A DNA stretch of 64,000 nucleotides. Origin: CAYSUS01 sp964434165 (GTDB lineage Bacteria > Planctomycetota > Planctomycetia > Pirellulales > Thermoguttaceae). Positions within the stretch are counted from its first letter, which is position 1; the number at the start of each line of letters is the position of its first letter. Positions 37,022 to 46,258 of this stretch are shown piece by piece. The translations under genes were made by a program, and so were the position numbers. The stretch lies in contig CAYSUS010000010.1 in assembly GCA_964434165.1 (NCBI GenBank), forward strand, positions 1 through 64,000. The letters run 5' to 3'. The notes under the pieces are model-generated. The model had not been told where the DNA came from. It ran no database searches and saw only the letters and a list, made by a program, of their open reading frames with translations.

Positions 37022-39598
37022 ATGCTCGAGCGACTTGACCAGGCCTCGCGCGCCGTGCGCGGGCTCGCGACCGTCCTGATGACCTTTGTCCTGGCTGCCC
37101 TCTGGACCAGCGCCGCCCCGGCGGCCTGGGTCACGGAGTTCCTGGCCCAACGGCAACAGGACTTTAATCCGCAACCATTCCACCTTCCTTCATCCTGGGT
37201 CGAGACTCCCAATCCGGAGGACGATCCGGACAACATACCCGACTCGAACGACTTGATCACGGTGGGCGGGTGGTTGTATGCGGGCGAGAAGATTGACCAC
37301 ATCCAGGTCCAAGGCACACATGCGGTGGATTCCTGCCGTATCTCCTGGTCGAGCAATTACGCGTCGAAAGGCAGGCTCGAGGTGGGGCTGGGCGGGGACT
37401 TCACGGTGATCAACGAGCTCGCGATGTCCGGGTTGTCGTTTGCCCCAAGCGAGCTCAGTATCACGGGGTCCTTGACCGTCAACGACGCGCTCTCGACCGC
37501 GGTGGCGCCTGGCAGCCGGAGCACGGTTTATCTGCACCAGGGAGGCACGCTGCGAGCCGGGCATCTCGCCAAGGGCGACGGGACGCTCGAGTTCACGTGG
37601 CGCGGAGGAAGCACGATCGGCAACGTCGGCGGACGGGACCTGACGATCGGGTCGGGCGTTGACCTGGGGTTGGCCGACTCGACCGAGCACGCGCTGATGG
37701 TGGACTCCGGCCGCACGGCTTTCATTCACGGTACCTTCAGCGACCTGACTTCGGACGACCATTGGGTCGATAAGACGGGGCCGGGCACGGCCGTGCTCTA
37801 CGGTTCCAATACCCTGCGCGGCGGAATGCGGATCGACGGGGGAACGCTCCGCCTGGGCGGATCGAACAAGCTGCTCGATACCTCCGACGTGCTTGTCCTC
37901 GACGGCACGTTCGACCTGGACGGCTACGACGAGACCATCGGCCGGCTTCACGGCTCGGGCGAGGTCGCGCTCGGCCCCGGCGCGTTGACGGTCGGCGCGG
38001 ACGACGACTCGAGCATTTTTCAAGGCGTGATCCGAGGCGACAGCAGTTCGCGCTTCATCAAGACCGGTACCGGCACGATGGGACTCGCCGGCGCCAACAC
38101 CTACACGGGCCAGACCCGCGTTGAGATGGGCACGCTGGCTTTGGAAGGCGCCTCGGAGCGCTTGAACGACGCCACGCACCTGTACGTGGCCGGCGGCGCC
38201 GTTTTCGATATGCAGGGCCACGACGAGACCATCGACTCCCTGACGGGCTTGGGGGGGGTCTTGCCCAAAGGCGGCACGCTCACCGTCGGCGCGTCCGGCG
38301 GCTCCAGCACGTTCGCTGGCCGGATCTTCGGCGCCGGTGGCCTCAGGAAGGTGGGGACCGGCAGCCTGACCCTCTCTGGCTCGAACATGTATGGGGGCCC
38401 TACTTCGATCGACGCGGGCTCGCTCATCGTGAGCGGATTGCTGCCCCAAGCGACCGACGTGCACGTGGAAGGCGGTGCCGTCCTTGACCTGGACGGCCAC
38501 GGCCAGACGATCGACGCCCTCACCGGCTCCGGGTCCGTCGTCAACAACGATAATCGTCTTGTCGTGGGAGCGTTTGACGGGTCCGGCACCTTCTCGGGCG
38601 TCATCCGCGGGGCCGGACGACTGCGCAAGATCGGCACCGGCACCCAGGTCCTCAGTGGCGCCAATCTCTACACCGGAGTGACGGACGTGTACGAGGGAAC
38701 CCTGCAGCTGGGCGATTCCGAGCGGATCGCAAACGCGTCGGTCCTCTGGGTGCAAAACCTGGGCACGCTCGATCTGGCGGGATACTCCGAGACCATCGAC
38801 GCGCTGGCGGGGGACGGCTCCGTATCCCTCGGCGCCGGCACGCTCCTCCTCGGCGCCGAGAGCGGCTCGGCCACGTTCTCCGGGACGATCAGCGGGTCGG
38901 GCGGCGTGACCAAGCTGGGCGCGGGCGTCCAGGCCTTCACCGGCGATCACACCTATACCGGTCCGACCGACGTGATCGACGGCACCCTGGTCAACCACGG
39001 CACGCTCGTGGGCGATGCCTTCGTTTCCCAGGCCGTTCTGGAGGGATCGGGCCACTTCGGCGCGGTGTCCTTCGACGACGCGGGGGTCTTCTCGCCCGGT
39101 GATCAGGACGCCGCCGGTTCCGCCGACGCCAGCTCGGGCATGTGGGGCGATGCCGGCATCTACCGGTGGCACGTCGCCAGCGCGACCGGGACGGCCGGCA
39201 CCGACTGGGACCTCTGGTACATCACCGGCCAGCTCCTCAACGCGCAAGGGGCGAAGCTGGAGATCGTCGGCGACCCGGCGGACTTCGACAACAGCGCGGA
39301 CCACTCCTGGCTGATCGCCCAGACCGACGAGGCCACCAGCCTGGCGTCGTTCGTCACGGGCTGGGTTGATATCGATGCCAGCGGATTCGTTCCCTCGACC
39401 GGAGGCGGCGGCTTCTCGCTGGCCGTGCAGGACAACGGGTTGTACCTCCAGTTCGGACAGGGCGACGGCGCCGTGCCCGCCCCCTCGGTCCTGGTGGGCC
39501 TGCTGGGGCTCGCGGCGGTGGGCCTGGCGCGCTCCGTGCGGGCGCGGCGGCGACGCGGCCGGGCGCAGCCGAGCGGCATCGGTTTGAACGATAGTTGA
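37022..39598 (+). CDS. Secreted autotransporter-repeat protein with VPAPS-type C-terminal anchor
   Basis: 858 residues with GGAGGAACTG before the ATG. The N-terminal hydrophobic stretch (LATVLMTFVLAALWTSAAPA) is a signal peptide. The body has clear beta-strand repeats: KTGTGTMGLAGANTYTGQT, KVGTGSLTLSGSNMYGGPT, KIGTGTQVLSGANLYTGVT and KLGAGVQAFTGDHTYTGPT, separated by blocks of the form LDLxGxxxTIDxLxGxGxV. The tail VPAPSVLVGLLGLAAVGLA followed by a run of arginines resembles PEP-CTERM, but with VPAPS instead of VPEPS and 13 further residues after the basic run. It probably sits on the cell surface or in the matrix. It is a paralogue-like partner of the protein at 17294-19678. Confidence 0.88.
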   Translation: MLERLDQASRAVRGLATVLMTFVLAALWTSAAPAAWVTEFLAQRQQDFNPQPFHLPSSWVETPNPEDDPDNIPDSNDLITVGGWLYAGEKIDHIQVQGTHAVDSCRISWSSNYASKGRLEVGLGGDFTVINELAMSGLSFAPSELSITGSLTVNDALSTAVAPGSRSTVYLHQGGTLRAGHLAKGDGTLEFTWRGGSTIGNVGGRDLTIGSGVDLGLADSTEHALMVDSGRTAFIHGTFSDLTSDDHWVDKTGPGTAVLYGSNTLRGGMRIDGGTLRLGGSNKLLDTSDVLVLDGTFDLDGYDETIGRLHGSGEVALGPGALTVGADDDSSIFQGVIRGDSSSRFIKTGTGTMGLAGANTYTGQTRVEMGTLALEGASERLNDATHLYVAGGAVFDMQGHDETIDSLTGLGGVLPKGGTLTVGASGGSSTFAGRIFGAGGLRKVGTGSLTLSGSNMYGGPTSIDAGSLIVSGLLPQATDVHVEGGAVLDLDGHGQTIDALTGSGSVVNNDNRLVVGAFDGSGTFSGVIRGAGRLRKIGTGTQVLSGANLYTGVTDVYEGTLQLGDSERIANASVLWVQNLGTLDLAGYSETIDALAGDGSVSLGAGTLLLGAESGSATFSGTISGSGGVTKLGAGVQAFTGDHTYTGPTDVIDGTLVNHGTLVGDAFVSQAVLEGSGHFGAVSFDDAGVFSPGDQDAAGSADASSGMWGDAGIYRWHVASATGTAGTDWDLWYITGQLLNAQGAKLEIVGDPADFDNSADHSWLIAQTDEATSLASFVTGWVDIDASGFVPSTGGGGFSLAVQDNGLYLQFGQGDGAVPAPSVLVGLLGLAAVGLARSVRARRRRGRAQPSGIGLNDS

Positions 39599-39623
39599 CC
39601 GGGGCGCGGACGGGCGCGCAAGA

Positions 39624-40109
39624 CTACCCGAACCGACGCGGCAGTGGAACGACCTCGCGCACCCGCCGCCGGTAGTCGAGATACGCCTGCCCGAACCGTC
39701 CGCGCAGATACGCGTCCTCGCGGCGAATGCGGAGCTTGAACACCGCGTACGCGACCAGCGGCGTCAGGAATAGCAGCCACGATCGGCTCGGCAGCACCAG
39801 GCCCGGGATCAGAAACACGATCCAGGCCGAGTAGATCGGGTTGCGCACCAGGGCATACACGCCGGTGGTGACGAGCTCGTCCCGCGCGTGCGCGGTCACG
39901 ATCGAGCGCCCGGCCAGCATGAGCATCGCGAGCCCGCCGGCCAGCAGGATGCCCCCGGCGGCGGCGAAGACCGGGTACGGCACGCCGTGCACCAGAAACA
40001 CCCCAGGCCACAAATACGTGGCGACGCCGGCCGCGGCCGCGTACGCGAGGGCCGCCAGCACGATCGAAGGCCCCACGCCCCAGATGCTTTGCTTGGGCGG
40101 CTCGGTCAA
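39624..40109 (-). CDS. Membrane methyltransferase of the isoprenylcysteine/PEMT type
   Basis: 161 residues starting at TTG 40109, whose first bases overlap the stop of the upstream gene (TTGA) and which has GGAGA upstream. Several hydrophobic helices are followed by the family core VTTGVYALVRNPIYSAWIVF and by the acidic-basic tail REDAYLRGRFGQAYLDYRRR. These proteins are SAM-dependent methyltransferases that act at membranes on lipids or prenyl groups, although many bacterial members have no assigned substrate. The overlap with the M23 gene implies translational coupling. A function in envelope lipid modification is inferred. Confidence 0.82.
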   Translation of the reverse strand: MTEPPKQSIWGVGPSIVLAALAYAAAAGVATYLWPGVFLVHGVPYPVFAAAGGILLAGGLAMLMLAGRSIVTAHARDELVTTGVYALVRNPIYSAWIVFLIPGLVLPSRSWLLFLTPLVAYAVFKLRIRREDAYLRGRFGQAYLDYRRRVREVVPLPRRFG

Positions 40110-42211
40110 GGTGCGTCTCCGTCGGGCAACTTCCGCGCCGCCGGGCTCTTCTGCGGCCCGATGCGGCGGAAGCGGACCGCGTCGGCCACGACGAGGCCCC
40201 GCGAGCCGACGGCCTCGATCTGCACATACCCGTCCCGCCCCTCGTTGAGCTCGAACGTCCCGATCGTTCGCGACTTGAGCGGCTCCACCCAGACCGTGGC
40301 GCTGCCGCCGCGATGCCGGACCCGGACCCGCAGCCGCGGATCGGCAGGGCACTGCGGCGTGGGCCGGAAGGGCGTTTCCTCCACGAAGCGCACCTCGTAG
40401 CGGCCGGCGGCCAGGTCGGGCTGGAATCGGACGAAGCCGCCCAGGCTCTCCGGCCCGCCGCCCACCAGGTACAGGTCGCGATAGCCCTTCGGCCACGGGC
40501 CGTGGAACCGCGGCGCCAGCCAGAACCAGGGGCTCGCGTAGCAGGCCTCGTCGCCCTCGTCCACAATCACCTCGTCGGGCGGCTTGCGCGGCGGCGTGGT
40601 CAACTGGATAGAAAAGACCTGGGGCGAGTTGATGGCCCCCGGGCACTCGACGGTCACCAGCGCGTGATACACCCCGTGACGGCTCTTCAGGCCGCCGGCA
40701 TCCACGCCCACGATGAGCCGCTGCGCGTTGCCCTCGCCGTCGCGGGTCACGCGGGCCCAGCCTTCGACCTCCGCATAGGCGATCGTCCAGCGGGCCTGGG
40801 CCAACTCGCCGGCGCCCAGGTTGACCAGCTCGACCGTCTTCGCGCCCGGCTGCCGGTTGCCGGCCGGGCGAGCCACGAACCGCAGCGTGTGCGGCAAGAA
40901 GGCGACGGGCTCGCCGTACTCGTCCATCGCCTCGGCGGGACGCGCGGCGAATTCCACTTCGTCCGGCGCGAAGAGCGCCAGCACCGGGCTGTCCACCGCC
41001 GGGCCGCTCACCGTGACGTGCTGCGTCGTGGAGGCCAGCTTCACCCCGTCGCTGACTGCGAGCGTGACCGGATAGACGCCGGGCGCGGCGTACGCGTGCG
41101 TCGGGCTCGTCGCGCACGAGCAGCCCCCGTCGCCGAACGTCCAGCGGCAAGTCAGGGCGCTGCCGGCCACGCCGGGCCGGGAGCCGGCGGCGTCCAGGCG
41201 CACGGGCTGTCCGGTCGTGGCCGGGTCCAGGGGGGCCATGGCCGCCCGGATCGTGCCCGACCGCCGCTTGTTGTTCTCGAAGATCTGCCAGAAGAGGATC
41301 CACGGGTCGAGGAGGATCTCCTCCCCCTCCTCGCCGACCTTGAACACGAAGTGGGAGTGGGCGTGCGAGCCGGTCAGCACGCCGGCGGCCACGGCGTAGT
41401 GCTTGCCCTGTGCAAGCGGCGTGCGCTGCTCAACGAGAAGCCGCGTGATATGGTGGGCCTGCAGGACCCAACGCGCCCCGTCCGGCCAGCGGCGGATCGC
41501 GCGCCAGCGGTTGTTGTTGTGGCCCTTGGCCAGGGAGTTGAAGTAGAACTGGTCGTCGATACTGATCGGGGCCCACAGCGGCGTGCCGATCGGCATGTTC
41601 ACGTCCAGGCCGCCGTGCAGGTCGGCCCCGTAGTAGGTGCCCATCCAGGTGTCGTCGCCGTTGTAGCAGGCGTGGACGTCCAGGCGGCTCGTGCGGCTGG
41701 GATACCACGGGCGGATGGCTTCGTAGGTGCAGATCGGAAGCGTCGCGTCCTGCAGCGCCAGGCGCACGGCCTTGCGCGGGACGCACGCGCCGTGGTTCTC
41801 GTTGAACAGCTCGCCGATCTCGCGCACTCCGTCCAGCCAGATCCGCACGCCGTTGACCACATAAGGCTCGTAGAACGACTTCTGCACGGGCACGTAGCGG
41901 ATCATGGTCATCGGCTGTCCGTCGATCCGCATCCGGCAGCCGAAGCGGTAGATCGTGCCCCCGCCGGGCCGGCCCTTCCTGGTGTTTTCCAGGTTGGTCA
42001 GCACGACCTCGGCCCAGGTGTCCTCGGCGGTCAGCTCGCGGGTCTTGCCGCGAGCGAGCGTGAAGCGGAGGGTGTCGCCGCGATCGAGCTCCACGGCCGT
42101 GAGCGTGTGGCCGGCGCGGCGCTCGATGGTCGCCGCTCGGGCGGGACGGCTGGCCGACTGCACAGCGAGGGCAGTCAGCCCGGCGGCGAGGATCGCACAC
42201 AGGTATCGCAT
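40106..42211 (-). CDS. Secreted M23 peptidase-like protein with PKD and golvesin-like domains
   Basis: 701 residues from the ATG at 42211, which opens a signal peptide (RYLCAILAAGLTALAVQSA). A LytM/M23 metal site is visible: HGGLDVNMPIGTPLWAP gives His199 and Asp203, and HAHSH at 283-287 gives the second histidine pair. A PKD domain follows (CRWTFGDGGCSCATSPTHAY, GVYPVTLAVSDG). The C-terminus (YEVRFVEETPF, SATVWVEPLKSRTIGTFELN, GLVVADAVRF) resembles golvesin/xanthan-lyase carbohydrate-binding modules. The protein should act outside the cytoplasm on peptidoglycan or a related polymer. Coupling to the downstream membrane methyltransferase is by a TTGA overlap. Confidence 0.85.
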   Translation of the reverse strand: MRYLCAILAAGLTALAVQSASRPARAATIERRAGHTLTAVELDRGDTLRFTLARGKTRELTAEDTWAEVVLTNLENTRKGRPGGGTIYRFGCRMRIDGQPMTMIRYVPVQKSFYEPYVVNGVRIWLDGVREIGELFNENHGACVPRKAVRLALQDATLPICTYEAIRPWYPSRTSRLDVHACYNGDDTWMGTYYGADLHGGLDVNMPIGTPLWAPISIDDQFYFNSLAKGHNNNRWRAIRRWPDGARWVLQAHHITRLLVEQRTPLAQGKHYAVAAGVLTGSHAHSHFVFKVGEEGEEILLDPWILFWQIFENNKRRSGTIRAAMAPLDPATTGQPVRLDAAGSRPGVAGSALTCRWTFGDGGCSCATSPTHAYAAPGVYPVTLAVSDGVKLASTTQHVTVSGPAVDSPVLALFAPDEVEFAARPAEAMDEYGEPVAFLPHTLRFVARPAGNRQPGAKTVELVNLGAGELAQARWTIAYAEVEGWARVTRDGEGNAQRLIVGVDAGGLKSRHGVYHALVTVECPGAINSPQVFSIQLTTPPRKPPDEVIVDEGDEACYASPWFWLAPRFHGPWPKGYRDLYLVGGGPESLGGFVRFQPDLAAGRYEVRFVEETPFRPTPQCPADPRLRVRVRHRGGSATVWVEPLKSRTIGTFELNEGRDGYVQIEAVGSRGLVVADAVRFRRIGPQKSPAARKLPDGDAP

Positions 42212-43011
42212 GATGAGAACCAGCTTCTGGGTCACTGCACTTGCCAGTTCGATCCGCAGGTCCAATTCCAGCCGGGCCGTGCCGGCCGGGAGCAGCGCGG
42301 TGGATTTCGGCGCGGACCCCCGCCCCCTCTCCCGCAGGCGGGAGAGGGGAGGACGGTGCGTCCACCGTCGCCCCGTCATCGTGCGGCGGCTATTCTACCA
42401 CCGGGGGATGGGCCTTGTGCAAGAACCGGCCCGATAGGATGGTGCGGTGTGGTAAGATGCGGGTCCGTCGCCGTCCCCTGCGCCTCCGACCGCCGAGAAC
42501 CTCATGCACCGTGAGATCGACCACGCCGACGCGCAAGCGGGCAACCCCAGCGGCCGCTTGCGCGAGCCGGCGCGGCAACGACGGGGCCCAGCGCCGAGAT
42601 CTCGGAGGTGAGGCCGCGGGCAACGAGGCCCCGAGGTCCCGACATGGAAGAACTCGCTTTCGATGACCAATACCGTTCGGGCGATTCTGGTGCATCGACG
42701 CAACCTCTTTTTGAAGAAACACTTGTGAACCAGAAGGCCCGGCACACGCATCCGCCACCCCCCTTGGGGGCCCCGCTCGACAGAGGTAAATTTGCCGGTC
42801 CCTGCACCCCGCGGGGCGGGGTGGTAACGAGCCGCCTCAGCCCGGGGTCCACTACGCCAGCAAGTCCCCGGGCGGCAACTGCCCGACGGCGGACGGGCGT
42901 TTGGCCATGCTCTCGGTGGGCCAGACCCATAGGTAGGGCAAGCACAAGGCGGAGGTGAAGCGGGACATCGAGGTCCCTCTCAAGCAAGCGTTTCCCAAGT
43001 CCGGTTGCCGA
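42212..43011. other. Long intergenic region with possible degenerate gene
   Basis: About 800 bp between two leftward genes. It contains copy 5 of the 26-bp palindrome at 42324-42349. From about 42830 to 43000 a plus-strand frame has strongly GC-rich third positions (VHYASKSPGGNCPTADGR, then LAMLSVGQTHR, a TAG stop, then GKHKAEVKRDIEVPLKQAFP), which looks like the tail of a decayed gene. I cannot name the family. Short open frames elsewhere in the gap look like noise. Confidence 0.4.
42324..42349. repeat. Dispersed 26-bp palindrome, copy 5
   Basis: CCCCTCTCCCGC, AG, GCGGGAGAGGGG. It lies about 113 bp upstream of the M23-type gene start rather than in a convergent gap, so here it could sit in the 5' leader or promoter region. 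Confidence 0.85.
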
Positions 43012-44532
43012 TCACCCCGCGCGGCGGAGCGCCGCTTCGTCGGCCGCCTCCGAGGCCCGGGCGATCAGGCCGGTTGTGGAGTAATCGCCCTGAAGCGGAG
43101 CGAGGACCACTCGGCCGCCGCAAGCCTCGACGGTCTCGTGGCCCACCACGTCCTCGAGACCGTACTGGGCCGCCTTGACGAGCACGTCGGGCCGCAGCCG
43201 CTCGACCAGCGGCGCGACGCTCGCCGAATCGAACAAGGTCACGTAGTCGACGCACGCCAGCGCGGCCAGCATGGCGGCGCGGCCTTGCTCGTCGAGGATC
43301 GGCCGGCCCGGGCCTTTCAGCTCGCGCACGCTGCGGTCGCTGTTGACCGCCACCACGAGCAGATCGCCGCACGATCGGGCGTGCTCCAGCGAGGCCACGT
43401 GCCCGGGGTGCAAGAGGTCGAAGCAGCCGTTGGTCATGACGACACGGTGGCCCTGGCCTCGGCGCCGGTCGAGCTCCGCGAGGAGTTGATCGAGCGGGAG
43501 GGTCTTGCCGCGAGAGGGGCTGCCGAGGCAGGGGCCGCGCGGCGCCGTGGCGATCTCGGCCAGCAGCTCCTCGCGCCGGATCGGCACGACGCCCAGCTTC
43601 TCCACTTCCAGGCCGCCGGCCAGGTTGGCCAGCTCCAGGGCGTCGGGCCAGTCGGCCCCCGAGGCGATGGCGTAACCCAGGGCGGCCATGACCATGTCGC
43701 CCGCGCCGGTGATGTCGTACACCTGGCGGGGCCGGGTGGGGACGACGCGCCCGCCGTCGCGGCAGTCGGCCCATGCGATGCCCTCGCGGTCGAGGGTCAC
43801 GGCGGCCGACTTGACCCCGAAGGCCAGCAGCCGGCGCGCGGCCTCCAGGCCGTCCTCGGGCGTGACGATCCTCATGCCGGCGGCCAGGCCCGCCTCGTGG
43901 CGGTTGGGCGTGACGCACGCGCAGCCGGCGTACTTGTGGTAGTCGGCCGACCGCGCCGGGTCGGCCAGGACCGGAACGTCGGCGGCCTGGGCAATGGCGA
44001 TCAACTGGGGCACGAGGGCCCCGGCGCACACGCCTTTGCCGTAGTCGCTCAGAAGGATGAGGTCGAGACGGTCGAGCTCGGGCCAGATCGCTTCGAGGAG
44101 CCGGTTGACCGCCGCGGCGCCCACGGGGCGCGTGTCTTCGCGATCCACGCGGATCATCTGCTGCGGATGACGGCACTGGCTTCGCCCCAGCAGCCGCTCC
44201 TTGACCGTGGTCGCGCGGTCGGCCGCGCGGATCAAGGCCTTGCTGGCCACGCCGCAGTCCTTGAGCAGGCCCCGCAGCGTGCTTCCCTCGGGGTCGTCGC
44301 CCACGATCGCCGCGATCTGAGCGCGGGCGTTGAGGGCGGCCAGCATCGCCGCCACGTTGGCGGCCCCGCCGAGCCGGTGCTCCTGGCGCCCGACCCGGAT
44401 CACGGGAATCGGCGCCTCGGGGCTGACGCGATCGACGTCACCCCACAGGTACCGATCGAGCATGGCGTCGCCGACTACGAGGATTCGGGGGCGGCGCGAC
44501 TGGGTCAGAAGCGACTGGAGCCGAGCGGACAT
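43012..44532 (-). CDS. hldE: Bifunctional heptose 7-phosphate kinase / heptose 1-phosphate adenylyltransferase
   Basis: 506 residues from the ATG at 44532 (GGAGGGACAAGG upstream). The N-terminal PfkB-type kinase has ILVVGDAMLDRYLWGDVDRV, GGAANVAAMLAAL and the catalytic loop DITGAGDMVMAALGYA. The C-terminal cytidylyltransferase-like half has VVMTNGCFDLLHPGHVASLE and LVVAVNSDRSVRELKG. The enzyme makes ADP-activated heptose for the inner core of lipopolysaccharide in the cytoplasm. Both halves appear intact. It implies that this organism builds a heptose-containing glycolipid. No other LPS-core gene is adjacent. Confidence 0.95.
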   Translation of the reverse strand: MSARLQSLLTQSRRPRILVVGDAMLDRYLWGDVDRVSPEAPIPVIRVGRQEHRLGGAANVAAMLAALNARAQIAAIVGDDPEGSTLRGLLKDCGVASKALIRAADRATTVKERLLGRSQCRHPQQMIRVDREDTRPVGAAAVNRLLEAIWPELDRLDLILLSDYGKGVCAGALVPQLIAIAQAADVPVLADPARSADYHKYAGCACVTPNRHEAGLAAGMRIVTPEDGLEAARRLLAFGVKSAAVTLDREGIAWADCRDGGRVVPTRPRQVYDITGAGDMVMAALGYAIASGADWPDALELANLAGGLEVEKLGVVPIRREELLAEIATAPRGPCLGSPSRGKTLPLDQLLAELDRRRGQGHRVVMTNGCFDLLHPGHVASLEHARSCGDLLVVAVNSDRSVRELKGPGRPILDEQGRAAMLAALACVDYVTLFDSASVAPLVERLRPDVLVKAAQYGLEDVVGHETVEACGGRVVLAPLQGDYSTTGLIARASEAADEAALRRAG

Positions 44533-45047
44533 CCTTGTCCCTCCGCAGTGCAATGCGAAACCGCGTGCTGCCTGGCAGTTGCAGTGGCAATCTATCACAC
44601 GTCTTACGGTGGGTCGATCCCGATTCGCACGGGCCGTTCCGCCGCCCGCTTCCTGCCCGACTGGTGTCAAGTCGCCGTGAAGCGGCGCCCCGGCCGACCC
44701 GCGCCCCCTCCCACGACGTGTCTCTGCTGTGCCAACCGGACCCTAACGAAACCCATGGCACTCCTCGGGGTTCACAACTCACAGCCTTTCCGCGCCGCGG
44801 GATCGGCCTTGACGGTCGCCCGGCCCCGGGTTATCGAGACTCCAAGGGAAGACACCTCGACACAAGGTGACGCCGTCCGCCTGCCACCCCCCCCGCGGCC
44901 GCGGGTTGACTCCGAGCCCTCGGCTGAAGGCAGAACCGGGCCGTCGCCTTTCGAGAAGACCGCCGGTACGAAGCCGGCGGTTTTCTTTTGGGCTCAGCGC
45001 GGGATGACACGGCAGTCGCGACGGGCCGAGGGGGCAGGAAGCTCCGG
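44533..45047. other. Intergenic region upstream of hldE
   Basis: About 515 bp between two leftward genes. It ends in a strong rightward terminator at 44959-44989 although no rightward gene precedes it. A run of eight C occurs near 44887-44894. No open frame of good composition is seen, and I could not match tmRNA, RNase P or SRP RNA signatures. Confidence 0.5.
44959..44989 (+). terminator. Strong intrinsic terminator, rightward
   Basis: ACCGCCGG (44959-44966), loop TACGAAG, CCGGCGGT (44974-44981), then TTTCTTTT. The T-run is on the plus strand. On the minus strand the same stem is followed by CTTCTC and may also stop transcripts from mntP. It is the clearest intrinsic terminator found in the window. 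Confidence 0.8.
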
Positions 45048-45614
45048 TCACGTACCCGAAAGAATGTGGTGGACGACGATCCGCGTGCCGATCCAGATCA
45101 GCACGCACCCCCCGATCAACTCCGCGCGTCGCCTCCACCGCTGCCCCAGCCGGTTTCCGAAGCAGATGCCGGCGGCCGTGAACAGACCCGCCACCAGTCC
45201 GATCGTGGCGCTGGCCTTCCAGATGTCTTCGCCGAGAACGCCCATCGTCATGCCCACGCCCAGGGCGTCGATGCTCGTGGCCAGCGAGAGCGTGACCAGC
45301 GAGAGGCCCCGCGTGGGATCGCGGAACTCGCGGTGGGCGTCGGGCTGCTGGGAATCGACGAGCATCTTCGCGCCGATGTAGGTCAGCAGCGCGAAGGCCA
45401 CCCAGTGATCGAAACGGGCCACCGCGGGGGCGATCTCGCGACCGGCCAGCCACCCGAAGACCGGCATCATGGCCTGGAACAGTCCGAAATGAAAGGCCAG
45501 GCGAAAGGCCTGCCTGCCCGTGACCTGGCCGAGCGCGATGCCGGCGGCGATGGCCACGGCCAGGGCGTCCATGGCCAGCCCCACGGCCAGCCCCATGAGG
45601 GTCATCCACGACAC
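45048..45614 (-). CDS. mntP: Manganese efflux pump MntP
   Basis: 188 residues starting at GTG 45614 (GGAGA about 6 nt upstream). Six membrane helices are predicted, with the two family signature repeats: GLAVGLAMDALAVAIAAGIA near the start and SLATSIDALGVGMTMGVL in the middle, each with the conserved aspartate. MntP exports excess Mn(II) from the cytoplasm. In many bacteria it is under a manganese riboswitch, but the gap to the upstream aroH gene is only 37 bp, too short for one, so it is probably read with aroH. Confidence 0.92.
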   Translation of the reverse strand: MSWMTLMGLAVGLAMDALAVAIAAGIALGQVTGRQAFRLAFHFGLFQAMMPVFGWLAGREIAPAVARFDHWVAFALLTYIGAKMLVDSQQPDAHREFRDPTRGLSLVTLSLATSIDALGVGMTMGVLGEDIWKASATIGLVAGLFTAAGICFGNRLGQRWRRRAELIGGCVLIWIGTRIVVHHILSGT

Positions 45615-45651
45615 GGGCAGTTCTCCGCACCGGCGTGCCCGGCCCCACCGT

Positions 45652-46095
45652 TCACTTGCGCCGGCTGGACTTCGCCGCGGTGTTCAGGTGGGCTTGGATC
45701 CAGTTCTCCAGCTCGGCCCAGTCCACGGGGGGCAGTTGGGAGAGGTCGGGACGCAGATTGACCGCGTCGCGGATATAGACGTGCACGATCTCATCGGCCG
45801 GCTTGTCGGTGTTCCAGTGGATCAGCACGCGGATGCAGCCCTCCAGTCCGCCCGGCACGCTCAGCTCATACGCACACAGGAGGGGAACGTCCATCCACCC
45901 GAGTTGTCGGGCGGCCAGCGCGGGGAACTCGGCGTTCAAATCGCGGGTCGTGGTGAAAATGGCGCTGGCCACGTCCTCCTTGCGGATGTCGTTCTGGCGG
46001 ATCATCAGCGCGAGCAACTGCCGGGTCGCCTCCAGAATGGCATCGCTGGTGTTGGCCTCGGTCGTCGTCGCGCCGCGGACCCCACGACAATCCAT
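45652..46095 (-). CDS. aroH: Chorismate mutase, AroH class
   Basis: 147 residues from the second ATG (46095), chosen because AGGAG lies 7 nt before it; the ATG at 46101 would be only 1 nt from that site. The opening CRGVRGATTTEANT, the block FTTTRDLNAEFPALAARQLG, RVLIHWNT and HVYIRDAVNLRPDL match the trimeric B. subtilis-type mutase, including the arginine that binds chorismate. The enzyme converts chorismate to prephenate for Phe and Tyr. It ends with a short basic tail (KSSRRK). The 37-bp gap to mntP suggests co-transcription. Confidence 0.92.
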   Translation of the reverse strand: MDCRGVRGATTTEANTSDAILEATRQLLALMIRQNDIRKEDVASAIFTTTRDLNAEFPALAARQLGWMDVPLLCAYELSVPGGLEGCIRVLIHWNTDKPADEIVHVYIRDAVNLRPDLSQLPPVDWAELENWIQAHLNTAAKSSRRK

Positions 46096-46258
46096 GCGCA
46101 TGCTCCTTCCCAGGCCGGGCCGTCCCCAAGGTTGCCAAATCCCCAGTCTAGCCCAACCGCCGGGCGGCGGCTACCACGGCGGACTTCGGGCAAGAAAAGC
46201 GACCGGCCGGCGCGCGCCGGCCGGTCGCCTCAACGCTGCACGAACTCCTGATTACCGC

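Noticed and set aside
44533..44990. tmRNA, RNase P or SRP RNA gene before the orphan terminator
   Set aside because: None of the diagnostic conserved stretches of these RNAs could be found on either strand.
45615..45651. Manganese riboswitch before mntP
   Set aside because: The 37-bp gap to the aroH gene is too short for a yybP-ykoY-type fold.
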